Origin: A07HB70 sp964512675
Lineage (GTDB): Archaea > Halobacteriota > Halobacteria > Halobacteriales > Haloferacaceae
Direction: 5' to 3'
NCBI GenBank assembly: GCA_964512675.1
Contig: CAZEJR010000002.1
Location: 1-64,000 of the forward strand
Length of the DNA stretch: 64,000 bases
Position numbers and translations under genes: made by a program. The notes under the pieces were generated by a model. That model saw only the letters and a list, made by a program, of their open reading frames with translations, searched no databases and was not told where the DNA came from. Below, in pieces: positions 32,753-41,306 of this stretch; the first letter of the stretch is position 1, and every line of letters begins with the position of its first letter.

Positions 32753-35700
32753 TCAGGTCGTCCGGAGACTGTCGAGACTCGGCTCGTACACCTCGCCTCG
32801 CTGCTTCAGCTTCTCTATCTCCGTCTCCACCTTCGCGCGGTCCATCCCGACCTCGCCGGCGCGGTCGAGCACCTCCTCGAACGGCGCGCCGCCGTCGTAG
32901 TCGGCCTCGACCTCCTCGATCAGCGCCTTCACGCTCTTGATCCGGTCGCGCTGGCTCTTCGAGGTGCCCGTCTCGACCACGTCGGCGTCGAACTCGCCGG
33001 TCTCTGGGTCGACCCCGATGTTCTCCAGACACGAGCGCACGAGCTCGACGACCCGGGTCGCGTCCGCCTCTGTCACCTCGTCGGAGAGCCGCACCCGCGC
33101 CGTCGCCTCCGCGAGACGGACCAGCGCCTCGAGCTTCCGGGCGGTGATCGGGACGGGCGCGTCCTCGTCGGTCCCCTTCTCGCGCATCTCGACGTAGAAC
33201 TCCTTGATCCGCTCGCGGGCCGCCTCCGTCATCGACGGGAAACACTCCCGCCGGGCGTAGGCGATGTACTTCCGCATCAGCGCCGGGTCGACCGCCGGTT
33301 CGACGTCCTCCGTGATCGCCTCGATCTCGGCGTCGTCGAACTCGGGGTTCGTCATCCGCTCGCGCTGTGTCGCCAGTTCGCCCGCGTAGTTGGCGTTCAA
33401 GATGTGGTCGGCGAGGTCGGCGTCTTTCTCCGGGTCGGGCTTGTCCTGGACGGTGAAGATCAGGTCGAACCGCGAGACCAGCGCCGGCTCCAGGTCGATC
33501 TGCTCTGCGATCGGCTCGTACGGGTCGAACCGCCCGTACCGTGGGTTCGCGGCGCCGAGGAGCGAACACCGCGACTTCAGCGTCGCGTTGATCCCCGCCT
33601 TCGAGACGCTGATCTCCTGCTGTTCGAGCGCCTGGTGCATCGCGGAGCGGTCGTCCGGGTTCATCTTGTCGAGCTCGTCGACCGCCGCGATCCCCTTGTC
33701 CGCGAGGACGAGCGCACCCGCCTCCAGCGTCCACTGCTGGCCGTCGCCGAAGTCGTCGCGAACGGCTGCGGCGGTGTTGTGCGTCACCACCCCGTCGGCG
33801 ACGAAGTTGTGCGTCTCCGGGACCGTGAGGTCGAACACCTCCCGCTCGCCGATGTCGGTGGTCTCCACGACCTCGTCCCAGACGAGGTTCGCGTCGGCAA
33901 CCTCCTCAACCGGCGCCGCGGCGTCGCCGAGGTCGCGGTCGTCGAGCGTCGCCCGAGCGCGCTCGCGACACGGGTCGTCGCCGCGGACGAGGTTCGTGTG
34001 GAACTCGCCCGGCTGGCCGGCGCCGTCGGCCCTGACGAGCGCGTCACCGAGCGGGAGGCGCTCACCGCGCCGGGGTGTGTCGCCGGCGAGCCGCGAGAGC
34101 GCGTCCGACTTCGCCGCCGACCGGAATCCGACCCGGTCGGCGAAGCGGTCGAGGTTCTCGCCGTCGATCACGAGGTGCGTCCGGACGGACCGCGACTCGA
34201 TCCCGTGTCCGTCGGCGCGCCCGGAGGTGCCGCGACGGTCGCGCTCGCGTCGTCGCGCCCGGACGCCGTACGTCTCGAGCATCAGCTGGACCTGTCGGCC
34301 CAGCTCGTCGCCGGTCGTCGAGAGCTGGACGTTCGACCCGCCGTCGTCCCGCCCGCAGACGGAGCCGTCGGCGTCGAAGAGCCCGCGGAGGAACGCGTCG
34401 GCGCCGTCGGCGGTCGTCAGCCGCGGGTCGAGCGCGAGGTCGTCTTTCGGCGTTTCCGTCCCGAGGTTGGCGAAAAAGCGGGCGACGGTCGCGCTGTTGA
34501 GACGGACGTACGGCACGCGGTCGTCCTGTCGCTCGATCTCGACCGACGTGTCGAAGGTCGCCTCGAGTATCTCGACTGCCTCTCGGAGCAGGCGCTCGTC
34601 GGAGTTCGAGATCCGGACGTAGCCGCGGTTCTCACCCCTACGAGAGACGGAGACGTCGCCGTCGCCGAAGACGAGTCCGACGAGGTACAGCAGGTCTTCG
34701 TCGAACGCGTCCGGAATCGCGACGGAGTCGCCGTGCCGGAGCATCGCCCGGTCGACGTCGATGTCGCACGGGTCGAGCCCCGTCGCGTCGAGCACGCGGT
34801 CGAGCCTGTCGCGAGGGACGAACCGGGTCGAGAGCGTGTCGTAGACGAACTCCTCCGGCAGGTCGAGCGCAGCCGCGGCGTCACGGAGCGTCCCGAACCC
34901 GGCGCACAGCCGGTCGCGGAGCCGTTCGACCGACGCGTCGGTCGGCTTCAGCCGCTCGTTCTGGAACTCGAAGAACTCGCGGGGCGACGGCGACGACCGC
35001 TCGACGTCGCCGTAGTTCGGCACCGCGACGTGGTCGCCGGGCTCGACCTCCGAGACCGCGCGCCACGCCGTCCCCTCCTCGCCGCAGACGAGGACGGGCG
35101 TGTTCACCGACGCCTCGACCCGCTTGCCGTGTGCCGTCTCGACTCGTCGGCAGGGCTTCTCGGGCATCCGCCAAACGCGCGAACTGGCCCGTGGCTCGAC
35201 GGTTCCGGCGTCGCGGTCGAACGTGTACACGTCGTGTGCCGCCGGCGAAGCTGTCTCGGAGTCGACCGGCTCGGGGTGGTGTGGCTCCGCGAGGTCGCGG
35301 ATCGGACGGAAGCCGCCGGTCGTGTGGATCAGGGTGTCACCGGTGACACACAGCCCCGCCGCCGAGGACCCCTTGCCCGAGGTGTAGACCGACCGAGGCG
35401 CGACCTTACGGATGTACGAGAGGAGCTGCGAGTTGTGCGAGACGACGCCGTTCGAGACGTACGTGTGCGTCTCTGCGACCTCGAGGTCGTACACCCAGTC
35501 GTCGTCCGGGTCGACGGTCTCTATCGACTCGATGCGGTCCCACCCCACGTCGGCATCGACGAGATTCCGGAGTGCTGCGACGCGGCTGCGTGAGGTCTGG
35601 CCACCGTCGGCGTGGGCGGCTGTCGGTTCAGCGAGCGGGAGCGCGGCTTCGAACGCGTCGACGACCGCGCACAGACGCTCCCGCGAAGGCGAACGCTCGC

Positions 35701-37840
35701 CACGCTCGTACTGCCGGTCGGTAGACCGGGGGAGGCCACAGTCGGCCTGTGTCAGCCCGACCGCCTCTCCGAGACCCCGGATCTGCTCGTCGACCGGGAC
35801 GACGTCAGCGTCCGTGTTCGTCGGGCCGGCGTCGACCGTCGCGGCGGTCTCGGACTTCGGGTCGGTGACGACCCCGACCGTTTCGACGTACCGCGAGAAC
35901 TCCTCGCCGCTGATACGGAGCCGATAGCTCCCGTTCTGTCGGGGCTGGATCCGGCTCTCGATCCCGAGACAGAGGAGGAGCGTCCGAACGTCCCACAACA
36001 GGTCCCGGCTCGTCGAGGCGACAGCCACCTCGCGCCGACTCGACGAGACGTGTCCCTCCCCCTCGACGAACGCGCGGAGGAACGCCCGTCGGGTCTCGTC
36101 GCTCGCCGACATGATCTCGCCGGGGACCCGCCGATCGGCAGAGGCCGACGGGAGCGGTGCGTCGAGGTTCGAGAGGAAGCTGACGAACTCGCCGGCTGCA
36201 CACACCACCTCTCGGGCGGTCTCGCCCTCGTGTGGCGGTCGCTCGAACTGATCGAGCCCGAGACGGGCGAACGCGCCGACCACGTCGTCGAGAACCGCGC
36301 GGCTGTCGTTCGTGATCGAGACGTAGCCGGCCGCGTCGTCGCGTCGTTCGACGGACCCCTCTGCAACGAGATACCCGACGAGCCGTGCGAGCCACGGCGT
36401 CCACTCGTCTGGGAGGTCGAGTCGACCCGCGTTCGGCGACCGCGAGCGCCGGAACGAGACCGAGAGATCGTCGGACCCCTCTGCCGGCAGGCGGCGTGGC
36501 GCAGCCACGAACTCTCCCGTCGACAGCTCGTCGGCACGCGTCGCAGTCGGACGACCGTTCTCCCGAACGAACAGCGGGTGTGACGGCGTCACCGTCAGTT
36601 CGCGGCCGGTCGTCGTCCGAATCCGGTACAGTCGGTCGGGAGCCTCGCGCTTCCACACTTTCGTCACGGGGCGCTCCTCAATCGATCCGTCGGGTGCCAT
36701 CGACTGGACGCTGACGTCCGCGGTGTCCCAGGCGCCGTCGTCGACCGGGGTCGGGTCGTCGAGGTGCGACTCTACGACGTCGCGGATCGGAACGTCGCGT
36801 CCGTCGCCGAGCGTGACCCTCGTGTCGCCTCTCGTACACTTCCCCGTGCCGGGGTCACCGATCAGCAGCAGGTGCATGTCCCCACGGATGCGCGACCTGT
36901 CCGGGAGGTGCTTTGTCACGCCGGAGAACAGCTGGAGCACCATCGCGAACTTCTCCTCGCGGTAGCCGTAGATGGTCGGCGCGATGGAGTCGATCATCAG
37001 CTCGTGGACCTCCGGCTCCTGCGAGAGCGCGAGGATCTCCTCGACGTCCTCGGGCGTGATCGACATATCCTCGAACTCCTCGTCCTCGATCTCGACCGTC
37101 ACGCCGTCCATGTACAGGTCGAAGACAGCCGACCGCTCCGACCCCTGTTCCATCTGCTCGATGTGGAGGACGCCGGTGACCGCGACGTGGTCGCCGGCGG
37201 TGACCGCTCCGGTGACGTCGTCCTCAAGATTCACGTCGATGTGCTGTGGCGTCTCGCCGCCGCGCAGACCCTCCGGCGACTCCTGGATACGAATCTGCTG
37301 GGAGTCGACGAACTCGGACTGGTCGTGGTTTACCCGGAACGGCCCCTGACGCTCGCAGCCCTGACACTCGTGGGGCTCCTGGAAGCTCCCGTCGCTCTGG
37401 GGGATGTACGTCATCGTACCGCAGCGCTGACACTCGAACGCCGCTTCCACCACCTTCGGTCGGACGTCGGTCGCCTTACGGACGATACCGCGTACCTGGA
37501 CCAGCCGCCCGATGTGGTCGTCGTGGACCCGGATGTCGCGGATGTCGACCGCGCTCGGGAGGTTGCGGAGCCGGACGTGCGCCCGCCCTAGCTTTACGTC
37601 TGCCGGGAGGTCGAACTGTCGCAGGGCCTCCTCTGCGTACTCTCGCATCTGGTCGGGCTGGGTCCGGTAGTCCTCTGCGAGGTCGACGTCGAACCGGTAG
37701 AGGTCGTCGTAGTCGACGTACAGCGAGCGCTGCTCGTTTGGGTAGCGCTGCGCGAGTTCGCCGATCGCATCCTCGCAGTAGTTGCGATAGAAGCTGTCGA
37801 ACCGACCGACGAGGTCGGCGTTCGCGCTCGCCTTCGCCAT
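32753..37840 (-). CDS. mcm: MCM replicative helicase precursor with two inteins
   Basis: The hexameric 3'-5' DNA helicase of the archaeal fork. The precursor has 1695 residues; removing two inteins leaves 701, the usual length. The N-terminal domain includes a zinc motif (Cys137, Cys140, Cys159, Cys162). The AAA+ core is interrupted right after the Walker A lysine (GDPGTGK, 328-334) by intein 1 (335-803) and after GKGSSAAGL by intein 2 (831-1355). Walker B AAVDELDKM and the arginine-finger SRFDLIF follow, then a C-terminal winged helix. ATG 37840 sits about 25 bases after a CTCTTAGCC promoter element. Both insertion points are at the ATPase site, so splicing is essential. Confidence 0.97.
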   Translation of the reverse strand: MAKASANADLVGRFDSFYRNYCEDAIGELAQRYPNEQRSLYVDYDDLYRFDVDLAEDYRTQPDQMREYAEEALRQFDLPADVKLGRAHVRLRNLPSAVDIRDIRVHDDHIGRLVQVRGIVRKATDVRPKVVEAAFECQRCGTMTYIPQSDGSFQEPHECQGCERQGPFRVNHDQSEFVDSQQIRIQESPEGLRGGETPQHIDVNLEDDVTGAVTAGDHVAVTGVLHIEQMEQGSERSAVFDLYMDGVTVEIEDEEFEDMSITPEDVEEILALSQEPEVHELMIDSIAPTIYGYREEKFAMVLQLFSGVTKHLPDRSRIRGDMHLLLIGDPGTGKCTRGDTRVTLGDGRDVPIRDVVESHLDDPTPVDDGAWDTADVSVQSMAPDGSIEERPVTKVWKREAPDRLYRIRTTTGRELTVTPSHPLFVRENGRPTATRADELSTGEFVAAPRRLPAEGSDDLSVSFRRSRSPNAGRLDLPDEWTPWLARLVGYLVAEGSVERRDDAAGYVSITNDSRAVLDDVVGAFARLGLDQFERPPHEGETAREVVCAAGEFVSFLSNLDAPLPSASADRRVPGEIMSASDETRRAFLRAFVEGEGHVSSSRREVAVASTSRDLLWDVRTLLLCLGIESRIQPRQNGSYRLRISGEEFSRYVETVGVVTDPKSETAATVDAGPTNTDADVVPVDEQIRGLGEAVGLTQADCGLPRSTDRQYERGERSPSRERLCAVVDAFEAALPLAEPTAAHADGGQTSRSRVAALRNLVDADVGWDRIESIETVDPDDDWVYDLEVAETHTYVSNGVVSHNSQLLSYIRKVAPRSVYTSGKGSSAAGLCVTGDTLIHTTGGFRPIRDLAEPHHPEPVDSETASPAAHDVYTFDRDAGTVEPRASSRVWRMPEKPCRRVETAHGKRVEASVNTPVLVCGEEGTAWRAVSEVEPGDHVAVPNYGDVERSSPSPREFFEFQNERLKPTDASVERLRDRLCAGFGTLRDAAAALDLPEEFVYDTLSTRFVPRDRLDRVLDATGLDPCDIDVDRAMLRHGDSVAIPDAFDEDLLYLVGLVFGDGDVSVSRRGENRGYVRISNSDERLLREAVEILEATFDTSVEIERQDDRVPYVRLNSATVARFFANLGTETPKDDLALDPRLTTADGADAFLRGLFDADGSVCGRDDGGSNVQLSTTGDELGRQVQLMLETYGVRARRRERDRRGTSGRADGHGIESRSVRTHLVIDGENLDRFADRVGFRSAAKSDALSRLAGDTPRRGERLPLGDALVRADGAGQPGEFHTNLVRGDDPCRERARATLDDRDLGDAAAPVEEVADANLVWDEVVETTDIGEREVFDLTVPETHNFVADGVVTHNTAAAVRDDFGDGQQWTLEAGALVLADKGIAAVDELDKMNPDDRSAMHQALEQQEISVSKAGINATLKSRCSLLGAANPRYGRFDPYEPIAEQIDLEPALVSRFDLIFTVQDKPDPEKDADLADHILNANYAGELATQRERMTNPEFDDAEIEAITEDVEPAVDPALMRKYIAYARRECFPSMTEAARERIKEFYVEMREKGTDEDAPVPITARKLEALVRLAEATARVRLSDEVTEADATRVVELVRSCLENIGVDPETGEFDADVVETGTSKSQRDRIKSVKALIEEVEADYDGGAPFEEVLDRAGEVGMDRAKVETEIEKLKQRGEVYEPSLDSLRTT
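33776..35350 (-). other. MCM intein 2 with LAGLIDADG endonuclease
   Basis: Residues 831-1355 (525 residues) start CVTGDTLIHTTGGF and end FDLTVPETHNFVADGVVTHN; the next extein residue is Thr. The endonuclease motifs LVGLVFGDGDVSV and FLRGLFDADGSV are intact, so it may still be a homing enzyme. Block B reads VEASVNTPVLV, lacking the usual TxxH histidine. A helical insert (about 970-1020, RDAAAALDLPEEFVYDTLST) precedes the endonuclease. Inserted after GSSAAGL in the extein. Confidence 0.93.
35432..36838 (-). other. MCM intein 1 (Walker A site) with LAGLIDADG and HTH
   Basis: Residues 335-803 of the precursor (469 residues) begin CTRGDTRVTLGDG and end VYDLEVAETHTYVSNGVVSHN split at the final Asn; the next extein residue is Ser. 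Block B is TVTPSHPLFV. Two LAGLIDADG-like motifs appear, LVGYLVAEGSV and FLRAFVEGEGHV, with Glu replacing Asp. Between endonuclease and C-terminal splicing blocks lies a XRE-type helix-turn-helix (about 685-735): GLTQADCGLPRSTDRQYERG. Boundaries were checked codon by codon. Confidence 0.93.
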
Positions 37841-37860
37841 CGGGTCGCGGTAGCGCGCGA

Positions 37861-37871
37861 CCGGCTAAGAG
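37861..37871 (-). promoter_or_regulatory. promoter element of mcm
   Basis: On the minus strand ACTCTTAGCC lies about 22-31 bases before the mcm ATG at 37840, suggesting a leaderless transcript. The remaining gap up to 37993 shows nothing else recognisable. Confidence 0.4.
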
Positions 37872-37993
37872 TCTTGGTGTGTGCGGCACGCCGAGACGCG
37901 ACACGGCACTTCTGTGGCGGTCGCCGACCCGGGACGACGGCGACCGGACGGTGTCCACGGACTCGCGCCGTCCGCACCGGTCGCGAACCGCGC

Positions 37994-38587
37994 TCAGAAC
38001 GACACGTCGGTCTCGATGTCCTCTGTCGCCTCGCGCAGTCCATCGTCGGCTGCCGTCAGGCGTCCGGAGAGGTCGGCGTCGGCGACGAGGGCGGCGAACT
38101 CGTCGCGAAAGCGGTGGTTCGCCCGTCGCGACTCGACGTCGGACAGCGCCGCGCGGTACGGCCGGGCGACCTCGTCGGGGGCGGCGCCGACGGCCTCGGC
38201 GGCGTCGGACAGCGACGCGTCCTCGGCTGCCCGTCGCTGGAGGAGTGCCGCGTCGACGCCGGTCGGCGGGTCACGGTCCGCGTCACGGACGAGGTGGAGG
38301 TCGAACCGTGCGTCTACGACGGCTGCGGGGTCGACGCCGAGCTCGCCCGCGATGGCGTCGTCGTCACGCCCCTCGTGGACGCCCCGGACGACGGCGACGA
38401 GGGCCGCGTCGTCCAGAACGGTCGTGAACGCGTAGCGCCCGCGCATCGCCGCGACGACCTCGTGCACGGTCGTCGCGTCGCCGTCGTCGACGAGCGTTCC
38501 GCGGCCCGCTGTCTGTCGCTCTGTCACCGACTCTTCGCCCGTCGTCTCGACGAACAGGTCTCGAAGGTCGGCGGTCTTCTCGTCCAT
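37994..38587 (-). CDS. conserved haloarchaeal protein upstream of mcm, HTH-like repeats
   Basis: A 197-residue, strongly acidic, mostly helical protein from ATG 38587. Three segments resemble tandem helix-turn-helix units: HEGRDDDAIAGELGVDPAAV, RRAAEDASLSDAAEAVGAAP and the following RPYRAALSDVESRR, as in proteins that read codon-like repeats of homeodomain-type HTHs. A DNA-binding role is plausible. It is co-directional with mcm, separated by 153 bases, and divergent from bioY. I recognise it as a common haloarchaeal family but know no function. Confidence 0.75.
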   Translation of the reverse strand: MDEKTADLRDLFVETTGEESVTERQTAGRGTLVDDGDATTVHEVVAAMRGRYAFTTVLDDAALVAVVRGVHEGRDDDAIAGELGVDPAAVVDARFDLHLVRDADRDPPTGVDAALLQRRAAEDASLSDAAEAVGAAPDEVARPYRAALSDVESRRANHRFRDEFAALVADADLSGRLTAADDGLREATEDIETDVSF

Positions 38588-38673
38588 CCTGTCGTGAGGA
38601 GACGCGCGAGCGACAAAAGCCTGCCCCGGCCTGTCGACCGAACGCTTATCTCCGGTTGACGAGAGCAGCCGGC

Positions 38674-39252
38674 GTGGCAGCCTCACAGGTCGACCTCGTC
38701 GGCGAGGAACGGACGCTGAACCTCGCGCGCGCCGCCGTCGTCGCGGCGGTGACGAGCGCGACGGCACCGGTCGCGCTCACCCACCCGCTGGCGCCGGGCG
38801 TGCCCGTGACGCTCCAGACGCTCTGGGTGTTCCTCGCCGGCCTCGTCCTCGGGCCGGCCTGGGCCGGCGTCGCGTTCGTCCTCTACCTGCTCGCCGGAGC
38901 GCTCGGGCTCCCCGTCTTCGCGGGCGCTGCGGGCGGCGTCGGCCACCTGCTCGGCCCGACCGGCGGGTTCCTGGTCTCGTTTCCCGTCGCCGCCGCGGTC
39001 GTCGGACTCGTCGCCCACGGCACCGGTGTCCCGACACCGCCGGGTGAGATCCCCGTCGTGCGGGCCGTCGCGGCCATCGTCGCGGGCTCGGTCGTCGTCT
39101 ACGCCTTCGGCGCGGTCGGATGGTCGCTGCTTCAGGCCACGTCGCTGCCCGCCGCCGTCGCGACGGTGGTCGCCCCCTTCCTCCCGGTCGCGGCGCTGAA
39201 GGCCGCCGCGGCGGTCGCCGTCGTGCGGAGCGAGGCGCTCGTCCCGCGATGA
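38674..39252 (+). CDS. bioY: biotin transporter substrate-binding subunit BioY
   Basis: S component of the biotin ECF transporter, 192 residues, six membrane helices. Family stretches: PVTLQTLWVFLAGLVLGPAW, LYLLAGALGLPVFAGAAGGV and LLGPTGGFLVSFPVAA. GTG 38674 lies about 25 bases after a GCTTATC promoter element, so the start codon is probably the transcript start. The TGA stop overlaps the ATG of the ATPase gene (ATGA), giving a coupled bioY-M-N operon for biotin uptake. Confidence 0.95.
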   Translation: MAASQVDLVGEERTLNLARAAVVAAVTSATAPVALTHPLAPGVPVTLQTLWVFLAGLVLGPAWAGVAFVLYLLAGALGLPVFAGAAGGVGHLLGPTGGFLVSFPVAAAVVGLVAHGTGVPTPPGEIPVVRAVAAIVAGSVVVYAFGAVGWSLLQATSLPAAVATVVAPFLPVAALKAAAAVAVVRSEALVPR

Positions 39253-39947
39253 TCGCGGCGCGCGGCGTCACCTACCGCCACGACGACGGGACCCGCGCGC
39301 TCGACGGCTGCTCGCTGACCGTCGCCGACGGCGAGACGGTCCTGCTCTGTGGCCCGAACGGGTCCGGCAAGACGACGCTCCTCCAGCACCTGAGCGGGCT
39401 GTTGACCCCCGACGAGGGGTCGGTGGCCGTCGACGGACTGGACGTCGAGGCCAACCCGGTCCACGCCCGTACAGCCGTCGGCACCGTCTTCCAGAACCCC
39501 CGGGACGGCATCGTCGCCGCACGGGTCGGCGCAGACGTCGCGTTCGGGCCGGAGAACCTCGGGCTCGACCGGCGAGCGGTCAGCCGTCGTGTCGACGACG
39601 CGCTCGCGGCGGTCGGACTGGACGGACGGACCGACGACCGGGTCGAGACGCTCTCCGGCGGCGAGCGCGCCCGTCTCGCCGTCGCCGGGGCGCTGGCCAT
39701 GGAGCCGGACCACCTCGCGCTCGACGAGCCGTTCGGCGGGCTGGACTGGCCCGCGACCCGGGCGCTCCTCGCACACCTCGACGACCTCCGCGAGCGAGGG
39801 GTCACGCTCGTCGTCGCCACTCACGACCTGCGCGACCTGGCGCCGCGTGCCGACCGCGTCGTCGTCCTCGACGGAGGCCGGGTTGTCCACGAGACAGCCG
39901 CGCCGGACCCGGACCGCCTTCGGGAGTTCGGGGTCCGACCGTGGTGA
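39249..39947 (+). CDS. bioM: ECF transporter ATPase (BioM/CbiO type)
   Basis: ABC ATPase energising biotin uptake; 232 residues. Walker A GPNGSGKTT, Q-loop VFQNPRDGIVA, signature LSGGERARLAVA, Walker B HLALDEPFGGLDW, H-loop ATHDLRDLA are all intact. The Q-loop QNPxxQ-like sequence is typical of ECF ATPases. Translation is coupled on both sides: ATGA with bioY and GTGA with bioN. Only one ATPase gene is present, so it should form a homodimer. Confidence 0.94.
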   Translation: MIAARGVTYRHDDGTRALDGCSLTVADGETVLLCGPNGSGKTTLLQHLSGLLTPDEGSVAVDGLDVEANPVHARTAVGTVFQNPRDGIVAARVGADVAFGPENLGLDRRAVSRRVDDALAAVGLDGRTDDRVETLSGGERARLAVAGALAMEPDHLALDEPFGGLDWPATRALLAHLDDLRERGVTLVVATHDLRDLAPRADRVVVLDGGRVVHETAAPDPDRLREFGVRPW

Positions 39948-40741
39948 CCGGCGGCGGGAGTGGAGGCGTCGTCGGGAGCCGGGCGGCAGCCGGAGACACG
40001 GCACAGCGGACCGGAGGTGGGACGACGACGGGTCGGGCGCCGACGTACGCCGCTCGCCTCGACCCGCGGACGAAGCTCGCGGTCCAGACCGGCGCCGCGA
40101 CGCTCGTGCTCGCCAGTCCGCGGGCCGGACTGGCCGCCGTCGCCAGCATCGCCGTCGCCGCCTGTGCCGCCGCGCGGGTCGACCCTCTCGCCGCGCTGTG
40201 GGAGGTGCGCCCGCTCGTCCCCCTGCTCGCTGCTGCGCCCGTCGTCGAGGCGCTGACGCTCGGCTCGCCGTGGGTCGTTCCGGCAGACGCCGTCGTCCCG
40301 GCGTTCGCCGCCGCACGCCTCCTGCCGCTCTACCTCCTCGGGGTCGCCTACGCCGCCTCGACGACGGCTCGCGAGTCTCGCGCCGCCGTGGCGTGGCTCG
40401 TCCCGGGTCGGACCGGCGCGCTCCTCGGCGCCGGCGTCGAACTCGTCTTCCGTCTCCTGCCGAGCCTCCGGAGCGACCTCGTCGCCGTCCGCCGCGCGGT
40501 CGTGTCTCGCCGCCTCGACGGGCGGGGCGCGGTCGAGCGCGTCCGCGTCGTCGGCGTCACCGCGCTCCGGCAGGCCTTCCGCCGCGCCGACGCGCTGGCG
40601 CTCGGACTGCGCGCCCGGGCGTTCGCCACGAACCCGACTCTGCCGCGACTGGCGCTCGCCCGCCGAGACGCGCCGCCGCTCGCCCTCGCGGCTGCCTGTG
40701 TCGCCGCCGCGCTCGCGGCGTCCGCCGGTCTCCCGAACTAA
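39944..40741 (+). CDS. bioN: ECF transporter T component (BioN/CbiQ type)
   Basis: Transmembrane coupling subunit of the biotin ECF transporter, about 265 residues. A Gly/Thr-rich hydrophilic leader (about 35 residues) precedes LDPRTKLAVQTGAATLVLAS, the usual EcfT start, and four to five helices. The two coupling motifs that contact the ATPases contain Ala-Arg-x: LRQAFRRADALALGLRARAF is the second. GTG 39944 is chosen for its GTGA overlap with bioM; GTG 39941 is also possible. The long leader is unusual, so the true start might be later. Confidence 0.88.
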   Translation: MTGGGSGGVVGSRAAAGDTAQRTGGGTTTGRAPTYAARLDPRTKLAVQTGAATLVLASPRAGLAAVASIAVAACAAARVDPLAALWEVRPLVPLLAAAPVVEALTLGSPWVVPADAVVPAFAAARLLPLYLLGVAYAASTTARESRAAVAWLVPGRTGALLGAGVELVFRLLPSLRSDLVAVRRAVVSRRLDGRGAVERVRVVGVTALRQAFRRADALALGLRARAFATNPTLPRLALARRDAPPLALAAACVAAALAASAGLPN

Positions 40742-40765
40742 GTTCGTGCCCGCCGACCGGCGAGT

Positions 40766-41305
40766 ATGGAGCGGACGAGCGCGGAGGAGGCCGGATGGAC
40801 CGAGGTCGACCACGGAGAGACCCGCTTCCGGCGGGCACGCCTGGCGAGTGCGGCCCGTGACGGCGCGCCCGCGCCCGACGACGGCGTGGGCGCGAGCCTC
40901 TACGAGCTTCCTGCCGGCGCACGGGCGTGGCCGTACCACTACCACGCGGGCAACGAGGAGGCGCTGTACGTCCTCGACGGGACGGGACTGGTCCGCGGCC
41001 CGGACGACGAGACGACACGGCTCTCGCCGGAGGAGTTCGTGCTGTTCCCGACGGGACCGGCGGGCGCACACCGCGTCGTCAACGACGGCGACGAGCCGCT
41101 GCGGTATCTCGTCGTCTCGACGATGCGCGACCCGGACGTGACGGTCTACCCCGACGCCGCGGCGGTCGGGACGTTCGTCGGGTCGCCGCCGGGCGGCGAC
41201 GAGTCCGCGCGCGACCGGAACGCGGCGGGCTTTTACCCGCGCGCCGAACGCGTCGACTTCTGGGACGGGGTCGACCTCGGTGTCGACGACGCCGACGGGC
41301 CCTGA
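40766..41305 (+). CDS. cupin-domain protein
   Basis: A 179-residue cupin. The metal-binding motif is WPYHYHAGNEEALYVLDGTG, and the second motif LFPTGPAGAHRVVNDGDEPL holds the last His. The C-terminal extension (YPDAAAVGTFVGSPPGGDES, then FYPRAERVDFWDG) matches a sugar-metabolism-like cupin subfamily often found alone in genomes. The ATG follows the bioN stop by 24 bases, so it may ride on the bio operon. Substrate unknown. Confidence 0.87.
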   Translation: MERTSAEEAGWTEVDHGETRFRRARLASAARDGAPAPDDGVGASLYELPAGARAWPYHYHAGNEEALYVLDGTGLVRGPDDETTRLSPEEFVLFPTGPAGAHRVVNDGDEPLRYLVVSTMRDPDVTVYPDAAAVGTFVGSPPGGDESARDRNAAGFYPRAERVDFWDGVDLGVDDADGP

Positions 41306-41306
41306 C

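Noticed and set aside
29709..37840. long plus-strand frames opposite mcm, rfcS and alaS as genes
   Set aside because: They are mirror frames produced by GC-rich codon use; products are rich in Arg, Pro and Val with no domains, while the minus-strand proteins are clearly recognised.
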